From Hymenobacter sublimis (GTDB taxonomy: Bacteria > Bacteroidota > Bacteroidia > Cytophagales > Hymenobacteraceae), in the NCBI RefSeq assembly GCF_023101345.1, contig NZ_CP095848.1:2169501-2233500 (forward strand): DNA of 64,000 bases, read 5' to 3'. Made by a program: the position numbers and the translations under genes. This document shows, piece by piece, positions 54,686 through 63,124 of the stretch. Positions within the stretch are counted from its first letter, which is position 1, and each line of letters starts with the position of its first letter. The notes beneath the pieces are model-generated. The model was not told the origin of the DNA. It searched no databases and saw only the letters and a list, made by a program, of their open reading frames with translations.

Positions 54686-54718
54686 GCCCCGCTGGACTTA
54701 AATCCGGCGGGGCTTTCT
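54686..54718 (+). terminator. Terminator of groEL
   Basis: GCCCCGCTGGA (54686-54696) pairs with TCCGGCGGGGC (54703-54713, one G-U), loop of 6 bases, then TTTCT. It lies 36 bases after the stop codon. Confidence 0.75.
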
Positions 54719-54861
54719 ATTTACCTAGGGATACCAGGCATAGACTCACTTCTCAAACAAGTCTTATCAAAGCCAATTCGATGCACGCTAAAGCCATCAA
54801 GCAGCGGACAGATGTGATGCGCAGAGTATTGATCAACACCCACGAGGTAGGAGCCTACTCA

Positions 54862-54900
54862 CAAAAACGCCCCCGGCAAAAGCTGCCGGGGGCGTTTTTG
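54862..54900. terminator. Perfect 17 bp hairpin terminator
   Basis: Arms 54862-54878 and 54884-54900 are perfectly complementary around AAAGC, with A and T runs. It ends 20 bases before the stop codon of the minus-strand POT transporter gene, acting for that gene and possibly as a second stop for groEL. Confidence 0.85.
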
Positions 54901-54920
54901 AATTTAGTTACTGAGTGGCA

Positions 54921-56654
54921 CTAAACTGTTGCCGGCTCCTGCATCATGGTGAAAAGACGCTTGTAGATAACAAACAGAATGAGGGAAGCTACGGCCGACA
55001 ACCCCACGAAAATCATGAAGAAGTCGTAGAGGCTGGTAATCTGGAAGCCCAGGAACGTGGGCCAGTGAGCAGTTAGCTCCAGGGTATTGAGCTTGGTCAG
55101 TACATCGGCCGTGGCCTGGGTAGTACCGTTCAGGATGTTGGGCAGATTGATGCCTTCCTTGGCGGCCTTGGCAAACTCGCCGGGGCCGGGAGGATACAGG
55201 CCCGACAGTACGCCGGCCAGCTTGTTGCCAGCAGCCGTAGCCAGGAACCACACAGCCATGAGCAGGGAAGCAAAGCGGGCCGGAGCCAGCTTATTCACCA
55301 GTGCCAGCCCGATGGGCGAAAGGCACAGTTCGGCGAAGGTGTGCACCATATACATGGTAATCAGCCAGAACATGCTCACTTTAGTGCTGGCATCTACCCC
55401 GCGTACCCCAAAAGCAATAATGAGGTAGCCCACCGCCATCAGCATCAGGCTAATAGCCATTTTCAGGGGCGAAGAAGGCTCCAGGCGCCGCTTGCCCAGC
55501 CACGTCCAGAGCACGGCGAAAATGGGGGCAAAGATGATGATGAACAAGGCGTTAGCCGACTGGAAGTAGGAAGCTGGCACGACCGTAGAGCCAAAGGTCC
55601 GGTCGGTTTGCTCATCGGCGAAGAACGTGAGCGAGGCACCAGCCTGCTCAAACGTGCCCCAGAAGAAGATTACGAAGAAGCTAAGGATGAAAATCACGTA
55701 GATTTTCTGCTTTTCGCGGGCGGTAAGCGTGGGGTCAGTCAGGATGGTAACGGGAGCCACTATCATGGCTGAGAATACCAGAGCGCCAATCCAGTCACGG
55801 TCCATCAGCCAGGCAATGGCGGCGTACACCACGGCAAACAAGCCAATAAGCATGGGCAGCTTACTGGCGAAGCTTTTGGTAGGCTGAGCAATGGTTTCAG
55901 TGCGTACCGGGGCGTCGGTTTGGGTAGGCACCACGGGCGAGTGCTCCACGGTGCGCTCGGGCCGGGCGCCCAGGGGCGTACCCTCGGCCGTTACTACGTA
56001 CTTATTTTTCAACAACTCAAACGTGAGGCTACCGATAAGCATGCCAATACCGGCCGCCAAAAAGCCCCACTTGAAGTCAGCCGGGTTGCCCGTGTCGCCG
56101 AGCGTACCGCACACTAAGGGCGAGAAGAACGCCCCCAGGTTAATGCCCATGTAGAAAATGGTGTAAGCCGCATCAATGCGCGAGTCGCCTTTGGGGTAGA
56201 GCGAGCCGACCATAGAGGAAATGTTGGGCTTGAAGAAGCCGTTGCCGAAGATCAGGCACCCCAGTCCCAGAAAGAACAGCAGCAACTGCGCCGAAGGCAC
56301 CTCCGTCTGGCCAGCGGAGTACAGCGAAGCCGAGAAAAACAAACTGAACTGCCCGGCCGCCATCAGCAAGCCTCCTACCAGAATGGAGCGGCGGTTGCCC
56401 CAGTAACGGTCGGCCATGTAGCCTCCTAGCAGCGGCGTCAGGTACACCAGCGAAGTATAGTTGCCGTAAATAAGCGACGACATCTCCTTGTTCATCAGGA
56501 GGGCCTTGAGCATGTACAGCGACAACAGGGCCCGCATACCGTAGTAGCTAAACCGCTCCCACATTTCGGTGGCGAAGAGCACGTAGAGGCCCTTCGGGTG
56601 GCTGGTTTGGGCAGCCTGCATGGGCTGGTCCTGCACAGCAGAGGTCGTTTGCAT
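54921..56654 (-). CDS. Proton-dependent oligopeptide transporter (POT/PTR family)
   Basis: Encodes 577 residues with about 14 membrane segments. The E1xxER motif, here EMWERFSYYGMRALL near residue 30, is the proton-coupling signature of POT carriers. Further signatures: GGYMADRYWGNRRSI, FYMGINLGAFFSPLVCGTLGD and FAELCLSPIGLALV. A soluble linker at about 215-250 interrupts two helices, common in Bacteroidota members. Imports di- and tripeptides. Monocistronic, terminated by a hairpin at 54862. Confidence 0.94.
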   Translation of the reverse strand: MQTTSAVQDQPMQAAQTSHPKGLYVLFATEMWERFSYYGMRALLSLYMLKALLMNKEMSSLIYGNYTSLVYLTPLLGGYMADRYWGNRRSILVGGLLMAAGQFSLFFSASLYSAGQTEVPSAQLLLFFLGLGCLIFGNGFFKPNISSMVGSLYPKGDSRIDAAYTIFYMGINLGAFFSPLVCGTLGDTGNPADFKWGFLAAGIGMLIGSLTFELLKNKYVVTAEGTPLGARPERTVEHSPVVPTQTDAPVRTETIAQPTKSFASKLPMLIGLFAVVYAAIAWLMDRDWIGALVFSAMIVAPVTILTDPTLTAREKQKIYVIFILSFFVIFFWGTFEQAGASLTFFADEQTDRTFGSTVVPASYFQSANALFIIIFAPIFAVLWTWLGKRRLEPSSPLKMAISLMLMAVGYLIIAFGVRGVDASTKVSMFWLITMYMVHTFAELCLSPIGLALVNKLAPARFASLLMAVWFLATAAGNKLAGVLSGLYPPGPGEFAKAAKEGINLPNILNGTTQATADVLTKLNTLELTAHWPTFLGFQITSLYDFFMIFVGLSAVASLILFVIYKRLFTMMQEPATV

Positions 56655-56849
56655 GAAAGGTGAAGGAAAAGAAGTGAGGAGGAAACACCCGCGGCTGCAA
56701 CCGCAGGGCAGGTTGGTAAAGCTACAAAAGATTATTAACCCTGACGTACTAACGCTCGTTAGGCCAAAAGCAACGCCCGGCTAACCTGCGCCAGTAGCGA
56801 ATTTTCGCTCTTTTTTCAGTAAAAACAGTGCTCCAGTCGGGTTTTTGTC

Positions 56850-56857
56850 TATTTTTG
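56850..56857 (+). promoter_or_regulatory. -7 box of pckA
   Basis: TATTTTTG matches TAnnTTTG; the ATG is 50 bases downstream. No clear TTG at the expected distance. Confidence 0.5.
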
Positions 56858-56907
56858 TTCTTTAATTCCCCCAATTTCCCACCCACCCAACCCCCGTTTT
56901 CGGCCCT

Positions 56908-58521
56908 ATGATGGACTCCGCCGCCAACGCCCGCCTCACCCCCCTGGGCATTTCCCGCGCCACCCAGGTTCACCTCAATCTCACCCCCGCTGAACTGGTG
57001 GAGGAAGCCCTGCGCCGGGGCGAAGGCACCCTTACCGACACCGGCGCCCTGATGGCCGATACCGGCGCCTTCACAGGCCGCTCCCCCAAGGACCGGTTTG
57101 TAGTGCGCGATGCCAACACCCAGGACAGCGTATGGTGGGGCGACATCAACATCCCCTTCGAGGCCGACAAGTTCGATCAACTGCACCAGAAGATGGTGCA
57201 GTATCTGGAAGATAAGGAGATTTATGTGCGTGACGCCTACGCCGGCGCCAACCCAACCTACGAGCTGAAGCTGCGGGTAGTAAACGAGCTGGCTTGGCAC
57301 AACCTGTTCTGCTACAACATGTTCCTGCGCCCTGCTGAGGGAGCTGACACTAGCTGGACCCCGGATTTCAGCATTATCTGTGCTCCTGGCTTCGAGGCCG
57401 ACCCGGCAGTAGATGGTACCCGCCAGAAAAACTTCGCTATTCTGAACTTCACCAAGAAGATGATTCTGATTGGTGGTACCGGCTACGCTGGCGAAATGAA
57501 GAAGGGCATTTTTGGAGTACTCAACTACTTGCTGCCCCACGAGCGGGAAACCCTACCCATGCACTGCTCGGCCAACGTGGGCAAAGACGGTGATACGGCC
57601 ATTTTCTTCGGCCTTTCGGGCACGGGCAAAACCACTCTTTCGGCCGATCCTAACCGCGGCCTCATCGGCGACGACGAGCACGGCTGGACTCCGGACGCGG
57701 GCATTTTCAACTTCGAAGGCGGTTGCTACGCCAAGGTTATTGACCTGAGCGCCGAGAAAGAGCCCGAAATTTGGAATGCCATTAAGTTCGGCTCCATTGT
57801 GGAGAATACGCGCTTTGTGCCCGGCACTCACACGGTAGACTACGCCAATAAATCGGTAACGGAAAATACCCGCACTGCCTACCCCATCAACTACATTCCG
57901 AATGCCATTGAGCCCTCCGTGGCCGATGCGCCCAAGAACATTTTCTTCCTGACGGCTGATGCCTTTGGGGTGTTGCCTCCCATCAGCAAGCTCGATAAGA
58001 GCCGCGCCATGTACCACTTCATGTCGGGTTACACGGCCAAAGTGGCGGGCACAGAAATGGGCGTTACCGAGCCGCAGACCACTTTCTCAGCCTGCTTTGG
58101 CGCCGTCTTCCTACCCTTGCACCCCACGAAATACGCCGAGATGCTGGGCAAGAAAATGGATGAGAATGAGGTGAACGTGTGGCTGGTGAACACCGGCTGG
58201 ACGGGCGGCTCCTACGGGGTAGGCTCGCGCATGAAGCTGAGCTACACTCGCGCCATGATTACGGCTGCCCTCAACGGGGAGCTGGACGAGGTAGCCTTCC
58301 ACAAGCATCCCGTTTTCGGGGTGGAAATGCCGGTTTCCGTACCCGGCGTACCCGCCGAAATCCTCGACCCGCGCGACACTTGGGCCGACAAGGAAGACTA
58401 CGACCGCACGGCGGCTGATCTGGCCCTGAAGTTTGTAGCCAACTTCAAAAAGTACGCTGACTATGCCAATGAGGAAATTCTGGCCGGCGCACCTAAGGCT
58501 GAAGTTGCAGCAAGCGTATAG
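56908..58521 (+). CDS. pckA: Phosphoenolpyruvate carboxykinase (ATP)
   Basis: Encodes 537 residues of the ATP-dependent PEPCK, which makes phosphoenolpyruvate from oxaloacetate in gluconeogenesis. Key motifs: RSPKDRFVV near residue 58, GTGYAGEMKKGIF near 192, the kinase P-loop GLSGTGKTTLS near 238, IGDDEHGW near 255 and FLTADAFGVLPP near 345. Cytoplasmic. The ATG at 56908 is followed at once by a second ATG, either could be used. A long antisense open frame over this gene is a shadow. Confidence 0.97.
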   Translation: MMDSAANARLTPLGISRATQVHLNLTPAELVEEALRRGEGTLTDTGALMADTGAFTGRSPKDRFVVRDANTQDSVWWGDINIPFEADKFDQLHQKMVQYLEDKEIYVRDAYAGANPTYELKLRVVNELAWHNLFCYNMFLRPAEGADTSWTPDFSIICAPGFEADPAVDGTRQKNFAILNFTKKMILIGGTGYAGEMKKGIFGVLNYLLPHERETLPMHCSANVGKDGDTAIFFGLSGTGKTTLSADPNRGLIGDDEHGWTPDAGIFNFEGGCYAKVIDLSAEKEPEIWNAIKFGSIVENTRFVPGTHTVDYANKSVTENTRTAYPINYIPNAIEPSVADAPKNIFFLTADAFGVLPPISKLDKSRAMYHFMSGYTAKVAGTEMGVTEPQTTFSACFGAVFLPLHPTKYAEMLGKKMDENEVNVWLVNTGWTGGSYGVGSRMKLSYTRAMITAALNGELDEVAFHKHPVFGVEMPVSVPGVPAEILDPRDTWADKEDYDRTAADLALKFVANFKKYADYANEEILAGAPKAEVAASV

Positions 58522-58544
58522 TAGGTAGCTATTAAACTCATTAG

Positions 58545-58579
58545 AAAGCCCGGTTAACAAAAGTTAGCCGGGCTTTTTA
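58545..58579 (+). terminator. Terminator of pckA
   Basis: AAAGCCCGGTTAAC (58545-58558) pairs with GTTAGCCGGGCTTT (one G-U) across AAAA, then a run of T. Confidence 0.8.
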
Positions 58580-58736
58580 CGTTGAACAAGTACGTTGATG
58601 ACTAGCTGAGGTAGCCACTGAAGTTTGTAGAATCCGTCTCAACTCTCGTGCATAGCTAAGAATGTCTGGCAATTTGATGCTTTCTAACTTGAAGTAAGTT
58701 TACGCGGAATAGTACCAGATTCCTTTTCAAACGCCC

Positions 58737-58744
58737 TACTTTTG
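58737..58744 (+). promoter_or_regulatory. -7 box of the S1/P1 nuclease gene
   Basis: TACTTTTG matches TAnnTTTG, 31 bases before the ATG at 58776. Confidence 0.55.
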
Positions 58745-58775
58745 CATTTACACATCCTTCTTTCCTTCTACTTGT

Positions 58776-59561
58776 ATGCGTAAGCGCCTTCTTCCGCTGC
58801 TGTTTTGCCTGTTGTCGCCGCTCACCCTGTGGGCGTGGGGCGTTGATGGTCATCGCGCCGTGGGCAAAATTGCCGAACATCATCTTAGCCGTAAAGCCCG
58901 CCGCGAAGTGCAACGTCTGCTGGGCACGGAAACGCTGACGCTGGTTAGCACCTGGCCCGACGAGATACGCTACTACCCCGAGTTCAAAGAAACTGCGCCC
59001 TGGCACTACGTGAATACGCCCTCGGGCTTACCTCACGATCAGTACGTACAAGCTATTAAGTCACAGACGACAGCTAATGCCTACAGTGCCCTGGAGGCGC
59101 AAATGCGCATTTTGGCGGATGTCAACAAGACCAAGGAAGAACGGGCTGCTGCACTCAAATTTGTTGTGCACATAGTGGGCGACGTGCACCAGCCCATGCA
59201 CACGGGCCATGCCGAAGACAAGGGCGGCAATGATATTAAACTCAAGTACCGCGGCAAGGACACGAACCTGCACAGCCTGTGGGACAGTGGCCTGCTGGAC
59301 TACCAGGGCCTGACGTACACCGAAATGGCCCAGCAATATGACCACAAGCTGCGCAATCGGCAGATCCGGCAGTTGCAAGCTTCTACGCCCGACCAGTGGC
59401 TGTGGGAGTCGTACCAGGAGTCGGAGAAGCTCTACCAGGAAACCCCCGCCGGCACCGATGTGGATTACAAGTACTACCCCGCCCACGCCGATCTAATGAA
59501 GAAGCGCATTGTGGAAGCGGGTGTCCGTCTGGCTGGACTCCTGAACGAGACGTTGGGCTAG
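58776..59561 (+). CDS. S1/P1-type secreted nuclease
   Basis: Encodes 261 residues with a signal peptide (RKRLLPLLFCLLSPLTLWA). Cleavage after LWA leaves an N-terminal tryptophan, WGVDGHR, which coordinates zinc with its amino group in S1/P1 nucleases. Other zinc ligands are in the WPDEIRY, PWHYVN, FVVHIVGDVHQPMH and NLHSLWDSGLL motifs. It degrades single-stranded DNA or RNA, or acts on 3'-nucleotides, in the periplasm or outside. The stop codon lies in a long palindrome shared with the next gene. Confidence 0.92.
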   Translation: MRKRLLPLLFCLLSPLTLWAWGVDGHRAVGKIAEHHLSRKARREVQRLLGTETLTLVSTWPDEIRYYPEFKETAPWHYVNTPSGLPHDQYVQAIKSQTTANAYSALEAQMRILADVNKTKEERAAALKFVVHIVGDVHQPMHTGHAEDKGGNDIKLKYRGKDTNLHSLWDSGLLDYQGLTYTEMAQQYDHKLRNRQIRQLQASTPDQWLWESYQESEKLYQETPAGTDVDYKYYPAHADLMKKRIVEAGVRLAGLLNETLG

Positions 59562-59645
59562 CCGTTCCTCTTCTCATAACGCACAACACCCTGACTGCCA
59601 GCTGGCGGTCAGGGTGTTGTGCGTTATGAGAAGAGGAACGGCTAG
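59558..59645. terminator. 88-base palindrome spanning both convergent stop codons
   Basis: Arms 59558-59595 and 59608-59645 are perfectly complementary over 38 bases, and the 12-base middle includes the small palindrome GCCAGCTGGC. The TAG of the nuclease gene (59559-59561) and the TAG of the SDR gene (complement of 59642-59644) both lie in the arms. It is likely a bidirectional terminator; the stem is exceptionally long. Confidence 0.85.
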
Positions 59646-60718
59646 TTGTCGTGGAAGGCAATACCTTTTATCTCGGCATTGCTCGAACTGGAGTTGCTTC
59701 CGTTTTTTTTGCCCTTAGTACCCAGCCAAGCAGCCAGAGCTACCCCCGCTCCTACCAGCACGGCCGTGCGTAGAGCCGGGCTGCCCGCCGTAGCGGCCTC
59801 GGTGTAGTAACTGGTTTCGCGGGTGTGGCCGGGGTAATTACCACGTTCCTCCAAGGCACCCATAGGCCGGTCGAGGGCATTTTGCTGAAGAGGCCGCGGG
59901 GCGTAGTCGGCCTTTTCCTGCTTGGAAAATGACTTTTCCATAAACTTATCGAGCAGGGCAGGTGTCCAGCGCTCCATGCCAATCATGGCCTTGCCGCCGC
60001 CACCTACTACCACGGAGCGCTCAGGGGTAGCGGCGCAGTGCAGAATGGCGCGGGCCACTGTTTCGGGCGCATAGGCAGGCGGCGCGTGTTTGGCTTCTCG
60101 CTCCATATAGTTTTTGGAGTGCACGGGGTAGGGAGTATCGATGGCGGCTGGCTGAATCAGGGTCACCGAAATCGGGGCTCCGTCCATTTCTAGCTCCATG
60201 CGCAGACCATCAGTGAAACCTTTTACGGCGTGTTTGCTGGCGCTGTAGATGGTTTGCAGAATGGCCGTAATGTCAGAGAGGATGCTGCCGACGTTAATAA
60301 TTGCGCCGCCCTTAGCCTTCAGGTGTTTAGCTGCTTCCAAAGAGCCGTGCACGAGGCCCCAGAAGTTAACCTCGAACAGCTGCCGCATATCCTGAATGGG
60401 CACCTCCTCCAGCTTGCCATAAATAGAAACACCGGCGTTATTAATCCAGGTATCGAAGCCCCCGTAGGTGTAGGAGGCTTCGTAGGCCAGGCGCTGCACG
60501 TCCTCGGGCTTGCTCATATCCGTTACCACGTAGGTGGCATGGCCGCCCGCTTGGTTGATTTCCTCCGTCAGTTGGCGCAGGGCCGATTCGCTGCGGGCCG
60601 CCAGCACCAGCTTGGCTCCGGCTTTGGCCGCCATGCGGGCCGTAACCAGCCCAATGCCGCTGGAAGCCCCGGTAATAACGATGGTCTGGTCCTTGAGTTT
60701 TTTGAGTGTAACTGCCAT
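59642..60718 (-). CDS. SDR oxidoreductase with C-terminal membrane-like extension
   Basis: Encodes 358 residues. The short-chain dehydrogenase core (about 1-250) has the cofactor loop VITGASSGIGLV at 12-23, NNAGVS near 91, and the catalytic serine of INVGSILSD and YSASK near 158. A C-terminal extension of about 100 residues includes the hydrophobic stretch TAVLVGAGVALAAWLGT, possibly a membrane anchor, and a serine-rich end. Substrate unknown. The stop codon lies in the palindrome shared with the nuclease gene. Confidence 0.88.
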   Translation of the reverse strand: MAVTLKKLKDQTIVITGASSGIGLVTARMAAKAGAKLVLAARSESALRQLTEEINQAGGHATYVVTDMSKPEDVQRLAYEASYTYGGFDTWINNAGVSIYGKLEEVPIQDMRQLFEVNFWGLVHGSLEAAKHLKAKGGAIINVGSILSDITAILQTIYSASKHAVKGFTDGLRMELEMDGAPISVTLIQPAAIDTPYPVHSKNYMEREAKHAPPAYAPETVARAILHCAATPERSVVVGGGGKAMIGMERWTPALLDKFMEKSFSKQEKADYAPRPLQQNALDRPMGALEERGNYPGHTRETSYYTEAATAGSPALRTAVLVGAGVALAAWLGTKGKKNGSNSSSSNAEIKGIAFHDN

Positions 60719-60904
60719 CCTGGGTATCCGATTTTAGTGGTAAGTGACTAGCTACAGTACGCGGATAGTAAGCGCAGGATCAGGGCAGCTCGCTTAAAAT
60801 TTTGGCCTTTCCTCCTGGGCTGACTAGCCTGCCGGGCGCCGCACAACAGCCGCGCCCCTCATGCCTCTACCCCACGGGCGCATGCCGGGCTGCTTGATTC
60901 GGCG

Positions 60905-60912
60905 TAGCTTTG
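60905..60912 (+). promoter_or_regulatory. -7 box immediately before the rsmE start
   Basis: TAGCTTTG matches TAnnTTTG; its last base is 5 bases before the ATG at 60917. Same spacing as at 25774/25779 and 45377/45382, so this mRNA is probably leaderless. Confidence 0.65.
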
Positions 60913-60916
60913 CCGT

Positions 60917-61624
60917 ATGCCGCACACGTTTTACGCCCCCGATGTAACCCTACCTACCTACACCTTGCCGGAAGACGAAAGCAAGCACGCGGTGCGCGTG
61001 CTTCGCCTCGGGGCCGGAGACGCAGTAACGCTCGTGAATGGACGCGGGGGCGTGTACGAGGCGCAGGTGGAAGCGGCCGATGCCAAGCGCTGCCGCCTGC
61101 GCGTAGTGCGGGAGCAGTTGGTGCCAGGCCGCCCTTACCAGGTGCACGTAGCGGTAGCGCCCACCAAAAACCTCGACCGAATGGAGTGGTTCGTGGAAAA
61201 GGCGGTGGAAATTGGGGTTGATACCCTGACCTTTCTGCGTTGCGCCCGCTCTGAGCGTCGGGAACTGAAGCTGGACCGGCTAGAGAAAATTGCCATCAGC
61301 GCCCTGAAACAGTCGGGCCAAGCCTGGCTGCCGACCCTGACGGAGCTAACGGATTTTGCCCGCTTCTTGCCTACCACACCACCTGAAACCACGTTTATTG
61401 CCCACCTCGAGGACGGGGAACGGACGCCCCTGGCCCGCGTGGCCGCTACCGGCAGCGCCTGCTGCATCCTCATAGGGCCCGAAGGCGACTTTACCCCGCA
61501 GGAAATAGCGGCTGCCTTTGCCCGCGGCATTCGGCCGGTTACGCTGGGCGCCTCCCGGTTGCGGACGGAAACCGCCGCGCTGGCAGCCCTGCACACCGCG
61601 CACGTCGTGCGGGAATTGCTGTAG
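60917..61624 (+). CDS. rsmE: 16S rRNA (uracil1498-N3)-methyltransferase
   Basis: Encodes 235 residues. RsmE methylates U1498 in 16S rRNA with SAM and has the SPOUT trefoil-knot fold. An N-terminal PUA-like domain covers about 1-70. Knot motifs: VAVAPTKNLDRMEWFVEKAVEIGVD near 80, ILIGPEGDFTPQEI near 190 and LGASRLRTETAALAAL near 215. Cytoplasmic. Confidence 0.94.
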   Translation: MPHTFYAPDVTLPTYTLPEDESKHAVRVLRLGAGDAVTLVNGRGGVYEAQVEAADAKRCRLRVVREQLVPGRPYQVHVAVAPTKNLDRMEWFVEKAVEIGVDTLTFLRCARSERRELKLDRLEKIAISALKQSGQAWLPTLTELTDFARFLPTTPPETTFIAHLEDGERTPLARVAATGSACCILIGPEGDFTPQEIAAAFARGIRPVTLGASRLRTETAALAALHTAHVVRELL

Positions 61625-61723
61625 CCTAATTTTTGTAGTCTCCGTGGCGAGGCTTTTTCCGCCTGAGCCGCAGGCGTTGCTGCCTGGTATTTCCTTCTGC
61701 GTCGATTTAACTACCTATTCCGC

Positions 61724-62392
61724 ATGCGTATTCGCTCGTTCCTAGGACTTTTGTTGCTGCCCTTACTGCTGATGGCCACTGCGCCAGCTGCGCCTAGCTT
61801 TCGCATTGCCAAGCTGCACTACGGCGGGGGCGGCGACTGGTACGCCAACAAAACCAGCCTGCCCAACCTGATTCGCTTTTGTAATCAGGCCCTAAAAACC
61901 AACATCGACCCGGAGGAAGCTACCGTGGAACTAGACTCGCCGGAGCTGCTGACCTATCCTTTCATTCATATGACGGGCCACGGCAACGTATCCTTCACCG
62001 ATGCCGAAGCCCGCAACCTGCGCCGCTACCTTACGGGCGGGGGCTTTTTGCACATCGATGATAACTACGGGCTTGATAAGTTTATCCGGCCGGAAATGAA
62101 GAAGGTGTTTCCCGAGCTAGAGTTTGTGGAGCTGCCGTTCACGCACCCCGTGTACCACCAGAAGTTTCAGTTTCCGCGCGGCCTGCCCAAGGTGCACGAG
62201 CACGACGGCAAGCGCCCCCAGGGCTTCGGGCTGCTCTACAAAGGCCGGCTGGTGTGCTACTACTCGTTTGAGTGCGACCTAGGCAACGGCTGGGAGGACC
62301 TGGGCACCTACCCCGAGGACACGCCCGCTACCCACGAAGCTGCCCTGAAAATGGGAGCCAACCTAGTAACCTACGCCCTGACCCAGGACTAA
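61724..62392 (+). CDS. DUF4159 family exported protein
   Basis: Encodes 222 residues with an N-terminal hydrophobic export signal (RSFLGLLLLPLLLMATAPA). The rest is a DUF4159 domain: FRIAKLHYGGGGDWYANKTSL near 26, PFIHMTGHGNVSFTDAEARNLRRYL, GGGFLHIDDNYGLDKF, FTHPVYHQKF and YSFECDLGNGWED. The fold resembles class I amidotransferase-like domains, with GGFLH as elbow-like strand. Function unknown. A perfect hairpin follows. Confidence 0.9.
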   Translation: MRIRSFLGLLLLPLLLMATAPAAPSFRIAKLHYGGGGDWYANKTSLPNLIRFCNQALKTNIDPEEATVELDSPELLTYPFIHMTGHGNVSFTDAEARNLRRYLTGGGFLHIDDNYGLDKFIRPEMKKVFPELEFVELPFTHPVYHQKFQFPRGLPKVHEHDGKRPQGFGLLYKGRLVCYYSFECDLGNGWEDLGTYPEDTPATHEAALKMGANLVTYALTQD

Positions 62393-62412
62393 CAGGTAGT
62401 CGCTAACAACCA

Positions 62413-62460
62413 GAACGAGGGTCCTGCCGCGGAATATATTCCGCGGCAGGACCCTCGTTC
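62413..62460. terminator. Perfect 48-base palindrome, convergent terminator
   Basis: The sequence from 62413 to 62460 equals its own reverse complement; each half is 24 bases with the centre at TATA. It lies 20 bases after the DUF4159 stop codon and 16 bases before the end of the convergent gene. Confidence 0.85.
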
Positions 62461-62476
62461 AGTTCAATTCTCACTC

Positions 62477-63031
62477 TCAAAACTTGCGCCTCAGGATTTC
62501 GCCCAGCACTAAGGCCGTGCGTAAGTCGGCGGGGTTACGTAACCGCTCCGCAAGCGAAGTGGGAGCTTCCCGGCGGCTTTGCTCCTGCTGCCAATAATCC
62601 TGCTGAGGTTGCTGCGCCCTGGCCCGGGGTAGCTCGGCTGCCCGGCGGATTTCCCGGCTCGGGGCTTCCAAGGAGCGGGCCGGAATGTTTCGCTCCAGCG
62701 AGCGAGCTGGACGATTTATTTCTTCGAGGCTACGGGCGGCTACCGTGGTTTCGCGGGGTAGTGCCCGGCCGGCTGGGGTGGTTTCATCGGTTTCTGAAAC
62801 CGGCCCGGATGGGTCAGAGCGGTTCTGGTTTTGCATCTGCCGCAACAGTTCCTCAAATGAGGTGGCGGGCAGCCCCGGTGCCACCGGGCGAGGACGGCCG
62901 GCGGGGTCAGGGCGGGAATAGCGCCGTTCCCGCTGCTCCCGGGCTGTAGTTTCGCGCGCCTTTTGCACCATCCGCCAGATGAAGACAGCCAGCCCAATTA
63001 GAAACCAGGCTAGGGTTTGCAGCTTTTCCAT
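62477..63031 (-). CDS. Membrane-anchored protein with disordered RSLE repeats
   Basis: Encodes 184 residues. One N-terminal membrane helix (LAWFLIGLAVFIWRMV, residues 8-23). Then a charged, disordered stretch with degenerate RSLE repeats (ARSLEEINRPARSLERNIPARSLE). The end DLRTALVLGEILRRKF resembles the conserved C-terminal tail, often ending in LNRKY-like motifs, seen in a group of small Bacteroidota membrane proteins; this is from memory. Function unknown. Confidence 0.7.
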   Translation of the reverse strand: MEKLQTLAWFLIGLAVFIWRMVQKARETTAREQRERRYSRPDPAGRPRPVAPGLPATSFEELLRQMQNQNRSDPSGPVSETDETTPAGRALPRETTVAARSLEEINRPARSLERNIPARSLEAPSREIRRAAELPRARAQQPQQDYWQQEQSRREAPTSLAERLRNPADLRTALVLGEILRRKF

Positions 63032-63124
63032 GCGCCAAAGGTAAACTGGTGAAAACCGAAGTTGTGAAAATTTGGGTAACCAGAACTAGTTCACACCTTC
63101 TCCCCTCACAACTCTACTTTTAAT

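Noticed and set aside
56749..57540. 263-codon antisense frame over pckA
   Set aside because: Shadow frame; no recognisable protein and pckA is certain on the opposite strand.
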